Origin: Peptoniphilaceae bacterium AM52-5BH
GTDB taxonomy: Bacteria > Bacillota > Clostridia > Tissierellales > Peptoniphilaceae
Direction of reading: 5' to 3'
DNA: 61,853 nucleotides
Assembly (NCBI GenBank): GCA_027669155.1
Contig: JAQEDR010000013.1
Location: forward strand, 1-61,853
Shown one piece after another: positions 34,493 through 43,264 of this stretch. The position numbers were made by a program, and so were the translations under genes. Positions within the stretch are counted from its first letter, which is position 1. The number at the start of each line of letters is the position of its first letter. Under the pieces are notes generated by a model, which was not told the DNA's origin, did not search any database, and saw only the letters and a list, made by a program, of their open reading frames with translations.

Positions 34493-36483
34493 TGGATTTA
34501 ACAGCTCTAAAGGGCATAGGAGATAAGAAAAGCAAGGATTTTAGAAGGCTTGGTATAAGTTCTGTATCGGAACTTTACAATTACTATCCACGTGAGTATG
34601 AAGATAGGAGTAAGCTTAAAAGCGTTGTAGATATAGCTGATAATAACAAACATTATTTTATCTGGAGGGTATCTAGCAGATTATATCAGAAGAATTTCGG
34701 GAAAATGACCATTTCTTATATCTATGCCTATGAAGAAAAATCTGATTTTGGTAAGATAAGACTCATATGGTTTAACGATAGATTTACTCCTAGAAGGCTC
34801 GTAAAGGGAAGAGAGTATAAGTTTTATACATCAGTTTCTAGGAAGAATGCTTTTTATGAAGCGCAGAATCCTTTGTTTTGCGATATAGATGATGATGAAA
34901 TAGGATCTATTGTATCGATTTATCCTCTTACAAGAGGAATTACTAATAAACAAATTAGACAATTTATAGATCAAGCCTTGGCTTACTTTGATAAAAGAGA
35001 AGAAATCTTATCTGATGAAATCTTAGAAGAAAACTCTTTAAATAAGAGATATGATAATCTTAAGGAAATTCATTTTCCGACATCTATTGAAAATTTATCT
35101 GAAGCTAAAAGTGAAATTAAGCTAGTAGACTTACTTAAGGACTTGTGCTTCTTGGATTTTCTCAAAAGAAAGACTAAATTTAGCCAGGATATTGATCTAT
35201 CTTACAAGCTAGATGATATTCTATCCGAGCTTTCTTTCACACTGACCAGAAGTCAAAGAAAGGTTCTAGAAGAAATCTTAGAAGATTGTTCGGGCTCTTA
35301 CACTGCCAATAGACTCTTGGTAGGTGATGTAGGAAGTGGTAAGACAATAGTAGCTATAGTAGTAATGATAATTTTTGTCCTAAATGGTTATCAATCAGCC
35401 ATGATGGTTCCTACTGAACTTTTGGCTATTCAACAATTTGAAAAAAACATTGAGCTTTTTGAGAAGTTTAATGTAAGGGCAGCCTTACTTACAGGAAGCA
35501 GTAAGGATAAGGGTAAAATAAAAAGCGACCTAAAAAATGGAGAAATTGATATACTTATAGGTACTCATGCTCTCATAGTAGAAGATGTTGAATTTACTAA
35601 ATTAAAGTTTGTAGTAAATGATGAACAACATAGGTTCGGTGTAAGTCAAAGGCAAATGCTAGCCCTAAAAGGTGATGCAGTAAATTATCTTACAATGACA
35701 GCAACACCTATCCCTAGGACCCTATCGCTTAAAATCTCAGAAATAATAGATTTATCAATAATAAACGAACTTCCTAAGGGAAGAAAACCTATAGAGACTA
35801 AACTTTTGGGATCTGATAAGATTGAGATTTTATATGAAAAGATCGATCAAACTATAAGAGAAGGTAGACAAATATACGTTGTTACCAATAATATAGACTC
35901 AGACGATAAGAATTCTTTGGAAAATTTATACAAAATCTATAAGAAGAGATTTCCAGGATTTAAGGTCGCTAACCTCCATGGCAAGATGAAGGCTAAGGAT
36001 AAGGAGGAAATCTTAAGAGATTTTAATGATGGTAAAATTGATATATTGCTTGCAACCACTGTTATAGAGGTTGGTATAGACGTAGCTAATGCTAACACTA
36101 TGATAATCTATAATGCCAATAATTTCGGTCTTTCAACCCTTCATCAGCTTAGGGGAAGAGTCGGTAGGGGTGAGTACGAATCATACTGCTATCTGATTTC
36201 TGATAACCCATCACCATCTAATAAATTAAATATATTAGTTGAGAGCAATGATGGATTTGAGATAGCTAAGAAAGATTATGAAAATAGAGGCGGGGGCAAG
36301 ATATTATCGTATTTACAACATGGCAAGAATCTTTCAACTGTAGATTTTCTGAATATGAGTAAAGATGAAATTGAAAAATGTTTTGAGATATATGAGAGTT
36401 TAAAATCAAACAACTACGAAGGAATTGACCTTAGCTATGTCGAAGAATATTTTAGAGAAAATAAAAGGATTATTTTAAACTAA
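34492..36483 (+). CDS. recG: ATP-dependent DNA helicase RecG
   Basis: A 663-residue RecG, which remodels stalled forks and recombination intermediates. The N-terminal wedge/OB domain (about 50-150) is followed by two helicase lobes: motif I VGDVGSGKT (about 277-285), motif II DEQHRFGV (about 376-383), TATPIPRTL (about 401-409) and motif VI HQLRGRVGRG. It is slightly short against the usual 680-690. It starts within the stop of fakA (TAATG) and its own stop overlaps the rsmD start, so it is in a coupled run. Confidence 0.95.
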   Translation: MDLTALKGIGDKKSKDFRRLGISSVSELYNYYPREYEDRSKLKSVVDIADNNKHYFIWRVSSRLYQKNFGKMTISYIYAYEEKSDFGKIRLIWFNDRFTPRRLVKGREYKFYTSVSRKNAFYEAQNPLFCDIDDDEIGSIVSIYPLTRGITNKQIRQFIDQALAYFDKREEILSDEILEENSLNKRYDNLKEIHFPTSIENLSEAKSEIKLVDLLKDLCFLDFLKRKTKFSQDIDLSYKLDDILSELSFTLTRSQRKVLEEILEDCSGSYTANRLLVGDVGSGKTIVAIVVMIIFVLNGYQSAMMVPTELLAIQQFEKNIELFEKFNVRAALLTGSSKDKGKIKSDLKNGEIDILIGTHALIVEDVEFTKLKFVVNDEQHRFGVSQRQMLALKGDAVNYLTMTATPIPRTLSLKISEIIDLSIINELPKGRKPIETKLLGSDKIEILYEKIDQTIREGRQIYVVTNNIDSDDKNSLENLYKIYKKRFPGFKVANLHGKMKAKDKEEILRDFNDGKIDILLATTVIEVGIDVANANTMIIYNANNFGLSTLHQLRGRVGRGEYESYCYLISDNPSPSNKLNILVESNDGFEIAKKDYENRGGGKILSYLQHGKNLSTVDFLNMSKDEIEKCFEIYESLKSNNYEGIDLSYVEEYFRENKRIILN

Positions 36484-37046
36484 TGAGAGTAGTAGCAGGA
36501 AAATATAAGGGGTTTATCTTACAATCTCCAAAGTTAAGCTCATCTAGACCTACTGATAACAAGGTAAAAGAAGCGATTTTTGATATGCTCTATCCATTTA
36601 GGGATGACTTCACTGCCTTGGACCTATTTTCAGGAACGGGCCAAATGGGGATAGAATTTTTATCTAGAGGAGCTCGTGAAGTTACATTTAACGAAAGAAA
36701 TTCCTCTACATTTTCTATCTTAAATAAAAATATAGAGAAAGTCAAAGCAACTAATGTAAGTGTAGATAGGCTTGATTTTAAGAAAGCTCTTAAGAAATAC
36801 AAGGAATGTGGGACTAAATTCGACTACATATTTCTAGATCCACCCTATGAGGGTGATTTAGTAGAGCAATCTATTAAGCTGATATTAGAATATGAATTAT
36901 TATCCTATGAAGGTATAATAATAACAGAATCCGATAAAGAATTAGATTTTTCTTATATGGGTGAATTAACTCCTGTTAAGGTAAAATCTTATGGAAGGAA
37001 ACAAGTAAACATATATAAAGCAAATGAAAGTTATTTATCCAGGTAG
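36483..37046 (+). CDS. rsmD: 16S rRNA (guanine(966)-N2)-methyltransferase
   Basis: A 187-residue RsmD. VAGKYKGFIL and the SRPTDNKVKEAIFDML signature (about 21-36) form the N-terminus, LDLFSGTGQMGIE (about 46-58) binds SAM, and FLDPPYEGD (about 117-125) carries the DPPY catalytic motif for N2-guanine methylation. It overlaps recG by one base and coaD by 23 nt, the usual recG-rsmD-coaD order in Gram-positives. Confidence 0.94.
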   Translation: MRVVAGKYKGFILQSPKLSSSRPTDNKVKEAIFDMLYPFRDDFTALDLFSGTGQMGIEFLSRGAREVTFNERNSSTFSILNKNIEKVKATNVSVDRLDFKKALKKYKECGTKFDYIFLDPPYEGDLVEQSIKLILEYELLSYEGIIITESDKELDFSYMGELTPVKVKSYGRKQVNIYKANESYLSR

Positions 37047-37506
37047 CTTCGACCCATTGACTCTTGGGCATATTGATATCATCAAGAGACTTTCCAAGAT
37101 GTTCGATGAAGTTGTCGTAGCTGTATTAATTAATGAACATAAAAAATCCGTCTTTTCTCTAGAAGAAAGAGAAGCAATCATAAAAGAGCAAATGATTAAA
37201 GATGGAATTGAAAATGTAAGTATATCATCTTTTGATGGCTTATTAGTAAACTTTGCAAAAGAAAACGACATAAAGATAGTTGCAAGAGGTTTAAGAGAAG
37301 TTACTGACTATGAGTACGAGAAAAACATAGCTATGTTTAACTCAAAGCTTATGGATGGACTCGAAACTATATTTCTTTTAAGCGATCCTAACTATTCTTT
37401 TATAAGCTCAAGTGGAGTTAGGGAAGTTGCAGCCTTTAAGGGAGATGTTTCTTCTTTTGTAAGTAAAGAAGTCGAAGAAAGAATTAGAGAGAAGTTTGAA
37501 TATTAG
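37024..37506 (+). CDS. coaD: phosphopantetheine adenylyltransferase
   Basis: A 160-residue CoaD catalysing the penultimate step of CoA biosynthesis. YPGSFDPLTLGHIDII (about 4-19) holds the TxGH nucleotidyl-transfer motif, ARGLREVTDYEYE (about 87-99) the phosphate/pantetheine contacts, and FISSSGVREVAAFKGDV (about 126-142) the ISSS signature. Length is standard. Its start lies 23 nt inside rsmD in another frame. CoA supply fits the PFOR-based metabolism nearby. Confidence 0.96.
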   Translation: MKVIYPGSFDPLTLGHIDIIKRLSKMFDEVVVAVLINEHKKSVFSLEEREAIIKEQMIKDGIENVSISSFDGLLVNFAKENDIKIVARGLREVTDYEYEKNIAMFNSKLMDGLETIFLLSDPNYSFISSSGVREVAAFKGDVSSFVSKEVEERIREKFEY

Positions 37507-37515
37507 GGGGATGTT

Positions 37516-38004
37516 ATGGCACAAAATAAATTGATTAACTTGATTAATGAGATGGAAGATGTGATGGATGAATCATCATCTGTACCATTTTCTAGAAAAG
37601 TTTCTGTAGATCCAGATGAAATCTATGAACTATTAAACGAGATGAAAGATGCTCTACCTGAAGAGATTAAGCAAGCTCAATGGGTAACTGATGAGAAAGA
37701 TAGGATTATTGGTGAGGCTAAGAGCGAAGCTGATAGTAGATTAAATGAAGCAGAAAATGAAATTAATAATATCAAAGAGCAAGCCAGAAATAAATTTAGA
37801 CAACTAGTTTCAGAAAATGAAATAACCAGAGAAGCTAGAAATGAAGCGGAAAGGATAATTGAAGAGGCAAACATTGAAGCTGACAAGATTAGACAACAAT
37901 CCTATGCTTATGTTGATAGATTATTCCAAGGTTCTGTTGAAAACTTCAGTCAACTTGCTAACCAACTTGAGAAGAACAGAAGAACAATTCTAGAAAATAA
38001 ATAA
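37516..38004 (+). CDS. coiled-coil protein of unknown function
   Basis: A 162-residue, highly charged protein predicted to be nearly all helical. A short N-terminal region (1-45) precedes a long coiled coil of repeated E/A/R/I segments (about 55-130, e.g. AENEINNIKEQARNKFRQ). It has no membrane segment. Proteins of this type follow coaD in many clostridia and are loosely annotated as ATPase or ATP-synthase subunit b-like because of coiled-coil similarity. I see no catalytic motif. A DivIVA-like or scaffold role is possible but unproven. It is separated from coaD by 9 bp and ends at a convergent terminator. Confidence 0.75.
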   Translation: MAQNKLINLINEMEDVMDESSSVPFSRKVSVDPDEIYELLNEMKDALPEEIKQAQWVTDEKDRIIGEAKSEADSRLNEAENEINNIKEQARNKFRQLVSENEITREARNEAERIIEEANIEADKIRQQSYAYVDRLFQGSVENFSQLANQLEKNRRTILENK

Positions 38005-38009
38005 AAGTT

Positions 38010-38045
38010 AACCTATGAAGCTAATTGGCCTCATAGGTTTTTTTA
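38010..38045. terminator. terminator between convergent genes
   Basis: AACCTATGA (38010-38018) pairs with TCATAGGTT (38031-38039), then TTTTT. The stem overlaps the 3' end of the convergent tmcAL gene. Confidence 0.85.
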
Positions 38046-39205
38046 ATTGAAATATTTTTTGTTAAGTCTGAGTTATATTCTCTATCTATTAGAAGGGAGT
38101 AGAGATTACTTGCCCTTACCATGTTTTCGTATATAAGAAGATCGTCGGGACTTAACGCTTCTATATCAGATTTTCTTACTACAATTCGCAAATCTTTCTT
38201 AATATCTCGAAAAAGTCCTGTAGCTTTTTCATTAAAAGCAAGTACTTTAACAAAATTATAAGAAATTCCATTAAGGCATTTATGATTATTTAATATATAA
38301 TTAAGCATCAATCTCTTTACTCTGGCCTTAGTATTGCGTCTAGATACTGCAAGATCGATAAACTCATCATAGCTAGGATTACTCTTTAACAATTCTCTAA
38401 AATAATTATCTAAACCTTCCTCAAAGCACAAGGAATCTTTCATAGGATCTTCTTCAATCATTAATTTGTATTTAAAAATATCAAAAAGCTTTTCGTTACT
38501 GGCTATTTTATAATTGTTTTGGAAGTCTTGTAATTTTTGGTAAGATGAATAGGGCATTAGCTTTTCAATATTTCCAGAAAGGTTTCTCCTTATAGATGTA
38601 GATGAGGCGAATCTTTCGTCTTTTATATCAAGGTCTTGGTTGTTTGCTCCAAGTCTTCTAATTGGAATTGCCTTAATTTGTGGGTTAATTCTATTAATTG
38701 ACCTAATATATTCAAGGGCTAATATATTATTAGAGCTAATGAAATCATCTCCTCTTAGAAAATTTCTGAGGGCAAGATACTTTGCTTCTGTAAAAGAATG
38801 TTTATTATCTATATAGTACTTAGTTAATTCTTCTAATTTCTCATTATTATTTATTATCTTATTTGAAATTTCTAAGAACTCTTCACTATCTAAATTCTCA
38901 ATTCCAAAAGCAAGATAGTCAATCTTTAATTTATTCAAAAGCTCGATGGACTTGTTGGAGAAAAATTCCGCTGATTGGAGAGATATAAAGTTAGGCATCT
39001 CAATAACAAGGTCGAAGCCATTATTTAAGGCAACATCAGCCCTAGAATATTTATCTATAAGGCTTGCTTCACCTCTTTGGACAAAATCACCACTCATTAG
39101 GCTAATAGCAATGTCTGCTTTTGTAATTTTTTTTGCTTTGTCTATTAAATACTTATGTCCATTATGAAATGGATTAAATTCAGAAATAATTGCAAGTTTT
39201 TTCAT
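38021..39205 (-). CDS. tmcAL: tRNA(Met) cytidine acetate ligase (YlbM family)
   Basis: A 394-residue nucleotidyltransferase-fold protein of the TmcAL family, which acetylates the wobble cytidine of elongator tRNA-Met using acetate and ATP. ISEFNPFHNGHKYLI (about 7-21) includes the HxGH-type motif and MSGDFVQRGEASLIDK (about 38-53) is family-specific. Its place beside coaD and its antiparallel orientation recall ylbM in Bacillus. It is transcribed alone on the minus strand. Confidence 0.9.
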   Translation of the reverse strand: MKKLAIISEFNPFHNGHKYLIDKAKKITKADIAISLMSGDFVQRGEASLIDKYSRADVALNNGFDLVIEMPNFISLQSAEFFSNKSIELLNKLKIDYLAFGIENLDSEEFLEISNKIINNNEKLEELTKYYIDNKHSFTEAKYLALRNFLRGDDFISSNNILALEYIRSINRINPQIKAIPIRRLGANNQDLDIKDERFASSTSIRRNLSGNIEKLMPYSSYQKLQDFQNNYKIASNEKLFDIFKYKLMIEEDPMKDSLCFEEGLDNYFRELLKSNPSYDEFIDLAVSRRNTKARVKRLMLNYILNNHKCLNGISYNFVKVLAFNEKATGLFRDIKKDLRIVVRKSDIEALSPDDLLIYENMVRASNLYSLLIDREYNSDLTKNISIKKTYEAN

Positions 39206-39277
39206 AATATCACCATCTTAATTATACATTAAATGGGCTAATAAATAAATTATAGACTTCACTAAGATCCTAATAGT

Positions 39278-39306
39278 TTTAAAAATATAAGTTCATATGG
39301 TATAAT
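39278..39306 (+). promoter_or_regulatory. promoter of the efp run
   Basis: Extended -10 TGGTATAAT (TATAAT at 39301-39306) with TTTAAA at 39278-39283, 17-bp spacing; TAGGAGG precedes efp. Confidence 0.6.
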
Positions 39307-39334
39307 AATAGAAGAAACATGCGTAGGAGGATAT

Positions 39335-39892
39335 ATGATTTCAGCAAATGATTTAAGAAAAGGCGTAACTTTTGTATATGATAATGATGTTTACCAAATA
39401 GTTGATTTTCAACACGTTAAACCTGGTAAGGGAGCAGCATTTGTTCGTGCAAAAATTAGATCTGTAATGAATGGTGGGGCTAAGGATGTTACATTCAACC
39501 CAAATGAAAAGTTCGAACAAGCTGTAATATCAACTAAAGAAATGTCATATTTATACAATGATGGAGAGCTTTATTACTTTATGGACCCAGAAACATTTGA
39601 ACAAATTGGCATTGAATATGAAGCGGTTAAAGATGCGATTATTTATGTAAAAGAAAATGAACCAGTTCAAATCAAATTCTATGAAGGTAAACCATTCCAA
39701 ATAGAAGCACCAAACTTTGTAGAACTTAAGGTAGAAGAAACAGAGCCAGCTATTAAAGGTGATACAGCTACAAATGTAACAAAACCTGCAACAGTTGAGA
39801 CAGGGGCAGTTATACAAGTTCCAGTTTTTGTAAATGAAGGCGACGTTATAAAAATCGATACTAGAACTGGAGACTACCTATCAAGAGTATAA
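39335..39892 (+). CDS. efp: translation elongation factor P
   Basis: A 185-residue EF-P that relieves ribosome stalling at polyproline stretches. Three beta-barrel domains of normal length are present. The tip loop [12 protein letters not shown] (about 29-40) carries the lysine at the usual modification site, in a Bacillus-like context. The modifying enzyme is not in this window. It heads the long plus-strand run that leads into nusB. Confidence 0.96.
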   Translation: MISANDLRKGVTFVYDNDVYQIVDFQHVKPGKGAAFVRAKIRSVMNGGAKDVTFNPNEKFEQAVISTKEMSYLYNDGELYYFMDPETFEQIGIEYEAVKDAIIYVKENEPVQIKFYEGKPFQIEAPNFVELKVEETEPAIKGDTATNVTKPATVETGAVIQVPVFVNEGDVIKIDTRTGDYLSRV

Positions 39893-39902
39893 GGAGTAAA
39901 TA

Positions 39903-40229
39903 ATGTCAGGAAGTTTCATCAACGGATCAGTTAAAATAGCAGACGAAATCCTTGATCAAATAGCAGTGGCAGCAGCAAGTGATGTATATGGTGTATACTG
40001 CGAAGATAATCAAGATAAGTCTTTTAGATTCCACAAGAGAAATTCTAAAAGCAAAGTAAGAAAACACGGTGAAAATTTACATTTCACTCTAGATGTTAAC
40101 TTTGATAGAAATATTAATGTTAGAAAGACAGTTAAGAAAATACAAGAAAATGTCAAGAACATAGTTGAGAATATGACTGGTATTTCCGTAACTAGAGTGG
40201 ATGTAAATGTTGGTAATTTAGAAATATAA
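39903..40229 (+). CDS. Asp23/Gls24 family protein (YqhY-like)
   Basis: A 108-residue second Asp23/Gls24 protein. The pattern matches the family: KIADEILDQIAVAAASDVYGVY (about 9-30) and a C-terminal VRKTVKKIQENVKNIVENMTG amphipathic helix followed by VDVNV. A basic insertion (FRHKRNSKSKVRK-like) separates the halves. Its position just before nusB matches yqhY of Bacillus, where it is linked to acetyl-CoA carboxylase genes; those genes are absent here. The stop overlaps the nusB start (TAATG). Confidence 0.83.
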   Translation: MSGSFINGSVKIADEILDQIAVAAASDVYGVYCEDNQDKSFRFHKRNSKSKVRKHGENLHFTLDVNFDRNINVRKTVKKIQENVKNIVENMTGISVTRVDVNVGNLEI

Positions 40230-40612
40230 TGAATAGGGTTGAGCAAAGGGAGTGGGTCTTTAAACTCATCTACCAAGACAGTATTAGTAAAATTGAAGAT
40301 ATAGATAAGGTCTTAGAAGAGTTGGACCTTACTGATGAAGATTTTGTAAGAATGTCTATTTCATCTTTTCTAGAAAATTTCTCTAGCATCGATGACAAGC
40401 TTACTTCTAATCTTGACAGTAAACGCAAAAGATTATCCAAGGTACTAAGATCAATCCTATATTTAAGCATAAACGAGATGTATTTTATGGATATTCCAGT
40501 GTCTGTTTCAATCAACGAAGCAGTAAATCTAGCAAAGAAGTACTCAGATGAAGACGATTATAAGCTAGTGAATTCTATCTTAGGGTCAATCGTTAGAAAA
40601 GATGGAAAATGA
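40229..40612 (+). CDS. nusB: transcription antitermination factor NusB
   Basis: A 127-residue all-helical NusB that, with NusE (S10), supports rRNA antitermination. The N-terminal REWVFKLIYQD (about 6-16) and the C-terminal VSINEAVNLAKKYSDEDDYKLVNSILG (about 92-118) are diagnostic. It overlaps the Asp23 gene by one base and xseA by 4 nt. Confidence 0.93.
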   Translation: MNRVEQREWVFKLIYQDSISKIEDIDKVLEELDLTDEDFVRMSISSFLENFSSIDDKLTSNLDSKRKRLSKVLRSILYLSINEMYFMDIPVSVSINEAVNLAKKYSDEDDYKLVNSILGSIVRKDGK

Positions 40613-41793
40613 GAAAAGCACTTAGTGTTAAGCAGTTTAATGAATATTTTAAATCTAATATGAAACACGATCCTATATTCCAAAATCTTTATATAAATGG
40701 GCAATTATCGAACGTTAGGATCAATAATTCCCATTTATATTTTTCTCTAAAAGAAGATAGGGATATTATAGACTGTGTAATTTACTATTATGAGGATAAA
40801 GATATAGATTTTTCTGTGGAAATAGGAACGGATGTTCTCGTTAAGGGGACTGTACTATTTAATAACTTCTCTTCGAGGATTGTAATTTCTGTAAATGAAA
40901 TTAAAGAAAAAGGTCTTTCTCAAAAATATTTAGAATTTCTTCAAATGAAGGAAGACTTTAGAAAAAAAGGATATTTTGACCTTGAAAAGAAAAAAGAAAT
41001 TCCTAAATTTCCTCAAAAAATTGGCCTCATAACTTCTGAAGAAAGTGCTGCTATTGTTGATTTTCTATCCGTTATCAATCAAAAACCAAATGATATGCAC
41101 ATATACCTAAGCCCTGTAAAGGTTCAAGGAGAGTCTTCAGCTACTATGGTACAAAAGGCAATTGAAAGCTTAGATAAGAGAAATCTCGACTTGATAGTGA
41201 TTACAAGAGGTGGAGGATCTAGTGAGGACTTGTCATCATTTAATGATAGCTTAGTAATAGAAGCTACATTTATGGCCCAAACACCAATTATTTCGGCTAT
41301 AGGGCACAAAATTGACCAGACCCTTCTGGATTTGGTAGCAGACTTGAGCTTACAAACTCCAACTGAAGCAGGTTCTTATGTAATTAAGAATTATTCTGAT
41401 ATCTCTAAAGAAATGAAAAATATTGTAAATAAAATGGGTGAAATAACCTTATCTAGAATTAGGGATTATGAATATAAGTTGCTTCAAGTTAGAAAAGGTT
41501 TAGAGGGCAAAAGCCCACTAAGAGAAATTGATAAAAGGATAAATAGCCTCACTTATCTAAAGAAAGACTTTAATACGGTATTAAGATCAAGCCTATCGTA
41601 TAATGAGCAAAAACTAAGGATCGTATCCTCAGAATTAAAGAGATTTAAGGATATAATAAAAATTGGAAAGAAAAACATTCATATTAATGATGATTTGGGT
41701 AATCCAATATTTTCTAAGCATTCTCTTAAAAAATCTGATATTGCTTTTATAGAATTTAGCGATGGAAAAGTAAAGGTGGAAGTAATTGATTGA
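40609..41793 (+). CDS. xseA: exodeoxyribonuclease VII large subunit
   Basis: A 394-residue catalytic subunit of exonuclease VII, degrading single-stranded DNA. An N-terminal OB fold (about 1-95) is followed by the catalytic domain with FPQKIGLITSEESAA (about 129-143), VITRGGGSSEDL (about 194-205) and SAIGHKIDQTLLDLVAD (about 228-244). A helical C-terminal part (about 270-365) would contact XseB. It overlaps both neighbours, and xseB follows at once. Confidence 0.94.
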   Translation: MRKALSVKQFNEYFKSNMKHDPIFQNLYINGQLSNVRINNSHLYFSLKEDRDIIDCVIYYYEDKDIDFSVEIGTDVLVKGTVLFNNFSSRIVISVNEIKEKGLSQKYLEFLQMKEDFRKKGYFDLEKKKEIPKFPQKIGLITSEESAAIVDFLSVINQKPNDMHIYLSPVKVQGESSATMVQKAIESLDKRNLDLIVITRGGGSSEDLSSFNDSLVIEATFMAQTPIISAIGHKIDQTLLDLVADLSLQTPTEAGSYVIKNYSDISKEMKNIVNKMGEITLSRIRDYEYKLLQVRKGLEGKSPLREIDKRINSLTYLKKDFNTVLRSSLSYNEQKLRIVSSELKRFKDIIKIGKKNIHINDDLGNPIFSKHSLKKSDIAFIEFSDGKVKVEVID

Positions 41794-41974
41794 TAAGTCA
41801 ATAGAAGAAAATTTCAAAAAAATGGAAGAGCTCTTGGAAGAGTTAGAAAATAACAAAGACAATCTCGACGAGAGCATTAAGATTTATGAAAAAGCTAGTG
41901 ATATATATAAGAAACTAGAAGAGAGACTCAACGAGTATAAAGCAAAGGTAGAGACGATAACAAGTGATGAATAA
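41786..41974 (+). CDS. xseB: exodeoxyribonuclease VII small subunit
   Basis: A 62-residue helical-hairpin subunit of exonuclease VII. The pattern FKKMEELLEELENNKDNLDESIKIYEKA is characteristic of the family. I take the TTG at 41786 because AGGTGGA stands 6 nt upstream; it overlaps the xseA stop by 8 nt. The next gene also overlaps its end. Confidence 0.9.
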   Translation: MIDKSIEENFKKMEELLEELENNKDNLDESIKIYEKASDIYKKLEERLNEYKAKVETITSDE

Positions 41975-42803
41975 TACAATTTACGAAAAATATGAGAATA
42001 GACTAGCTTATAATAAGACAATTATCGATGAGGAAATGGCTAAGTATTTCTCTGAAGATTCTATAATTAATGAAGCTATGCTTTACGCAGCTGATTCTGG
42101 AAAGAGAATCCGTGCTAGCTTATTTTTAGAAACTAGGAGATTACATACAAATGAAATTAGTAAAAACGATTTACTCTTTGCTTTAGCTATAGAGATGATT
42201 CAAGCTTACTCTCTTGTTCATGATGATTTACCAGCCATGGATGATGATGATTATAGACGTGGTAAGGAAAGTGTTCACAAACATTTTGGCGAAGATGTGG
42301 CAATACTAACTGGAGATGCTCTCCTTAATGAAGCCAGTATGCTTATGATGAATATTTCACTTGGCGATCCTTCCTATCTTAAAGCAGCTTCTTATCTAAT
42401 GAGAAGAGTTGGCAAGGATGGAATGATTAAGGGTCAAATATTAGACCTTAGGAGAAGAAAATCTTATGATGAAAACTTCTTAGTCGAAGTATATGATAAG
42501 AAGACCGCAGATTTCTTCAAGGGAGCTATTGTAGCGGCTGGACTTGTTAATGGTTTTGATGACGAAATAATAAATAAGCTTGAGAGATATTCATATTATT
42601 TAGGCTTAGGATTTCAGATTCAGGATGATCTATTAGAAGAAGAATTCAAAGATGAGATTAATATATTGAACTTAAGAGATCTCGATTCTAGTAAAAAATT
42701 TCTAGCTGAAATTAATGGTAAATGTAAAAAAGAAATTGAAGATTTAGAAAATAATGATTTTCTTTTATTTCTAATCGAATTTCTAACGAATAGAAAATAT
42801 TAG
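41967..42803 (+). CDS. ispA: polyprenyl (farnesyl/geranylgeranyl-type) diphosphate synthase
   Basis: A 278-residue short-chain trans-prenyltransferase. The first aspartate-rich motif is in LVHDDLPAMDDDDYRRG (about 76-92) with its arginine, KTADF is near 176, and the second motif is GFQIQDDLLEE (about 207-217). It is somewhat shorter than typical IspA (about 290-300). The ATG at 41967 lies inside xseB; a GTG three bases earlier is possible. Bacillus has dxs and tlyA next; here argR follows 8 bp later instead. Confidence 0.9.
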   Translation: MNNTIYEKYENRLAYNKTIIDEEMAKYFSEDSIINEAMLYAADSGKRIRASLFLETRRLHTNEISKNDLLFALAIEMIQAYSLVHDDLPAMDDDDYRRGKESVHKHFGEDVAILTGDALLNEASMLMMNISLGDPSYLKAASYLMRRVGKDGMIKGQILDLRRRKSYDENFLVEVYDKKTADFFKGAIVAAGLVNGFDDEIINKLERYSYYLGLGFQIQDDLLEEEFKDEINILNLRDLDSSKKFLAEINGKCKKEIEDLENNDFLLFLIEFLTNRKY

Positions 42804-42811
42804 AGGCGATT

Positions 42812-43264
42812 ATGAAAAAATACACAAGACAAAGATTAATTTTAGATATAATTCAAAATAACGATGTAAAGACACAGAGCCAATTGTCTGAGATGTTAAA
42901 AGATCACGGGGTTGATGCAACTCAAGCAACTATATCTAGAGATATTAAAGAGCTTAGGATATCAAAAGTTCAAACTGATGATTATGAATACAAATATACA
43001 GTTGTTGATACAGTCTATGACACTCTAACTGAAAGAATGGAGAAGATTTTCAAAGAATCTGTTTTATCTATTGAGAAAACTTCAGGACTGATTGTAATAA
43101 AGACAATTTCATATTGTGCTACAGTATGTGGTGCCTATATAACAAATGAAAAACTTGATAATGTTGGTGGGATTGTTACTGGAATCGATACTATATTTAT
43201 TACTCCTACTTCAGAAGAAACTATAGATTTATTAATAGAAGACTTGAGGAGTCTTATAAAATAA
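42812..43264 (+). CDS. argR: arginine repressor
   Basis: A 150-residue ArgR/AhrC. An N-terminal winged helix (TRQRLILDIIQNND..QATISRDIKELRI, about 4-51) binds ARG boxes, and the C-terminal oligomerisation/arginine-binding domain ends in VGGIVTGIDTIFITP (about 118-132). No arginine genes are in the window, but the argR-recN order is standard in Firmicutes. Its stop overlaps the recN start. Confidence 0.93.
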   Translation: MKKYTRQRLILDIIQNNDVKTQSQLSEMLKDHGVDATQATISRDIKELRISKVQTDDYEYKYTVVDTVYDTLTERMEKIFKESVLSIEKTSGLIVIKTISYCATVCGAYITNEKLDNVGGIVTGIDTIFITPTSEETIDLLIEDLRSLIK

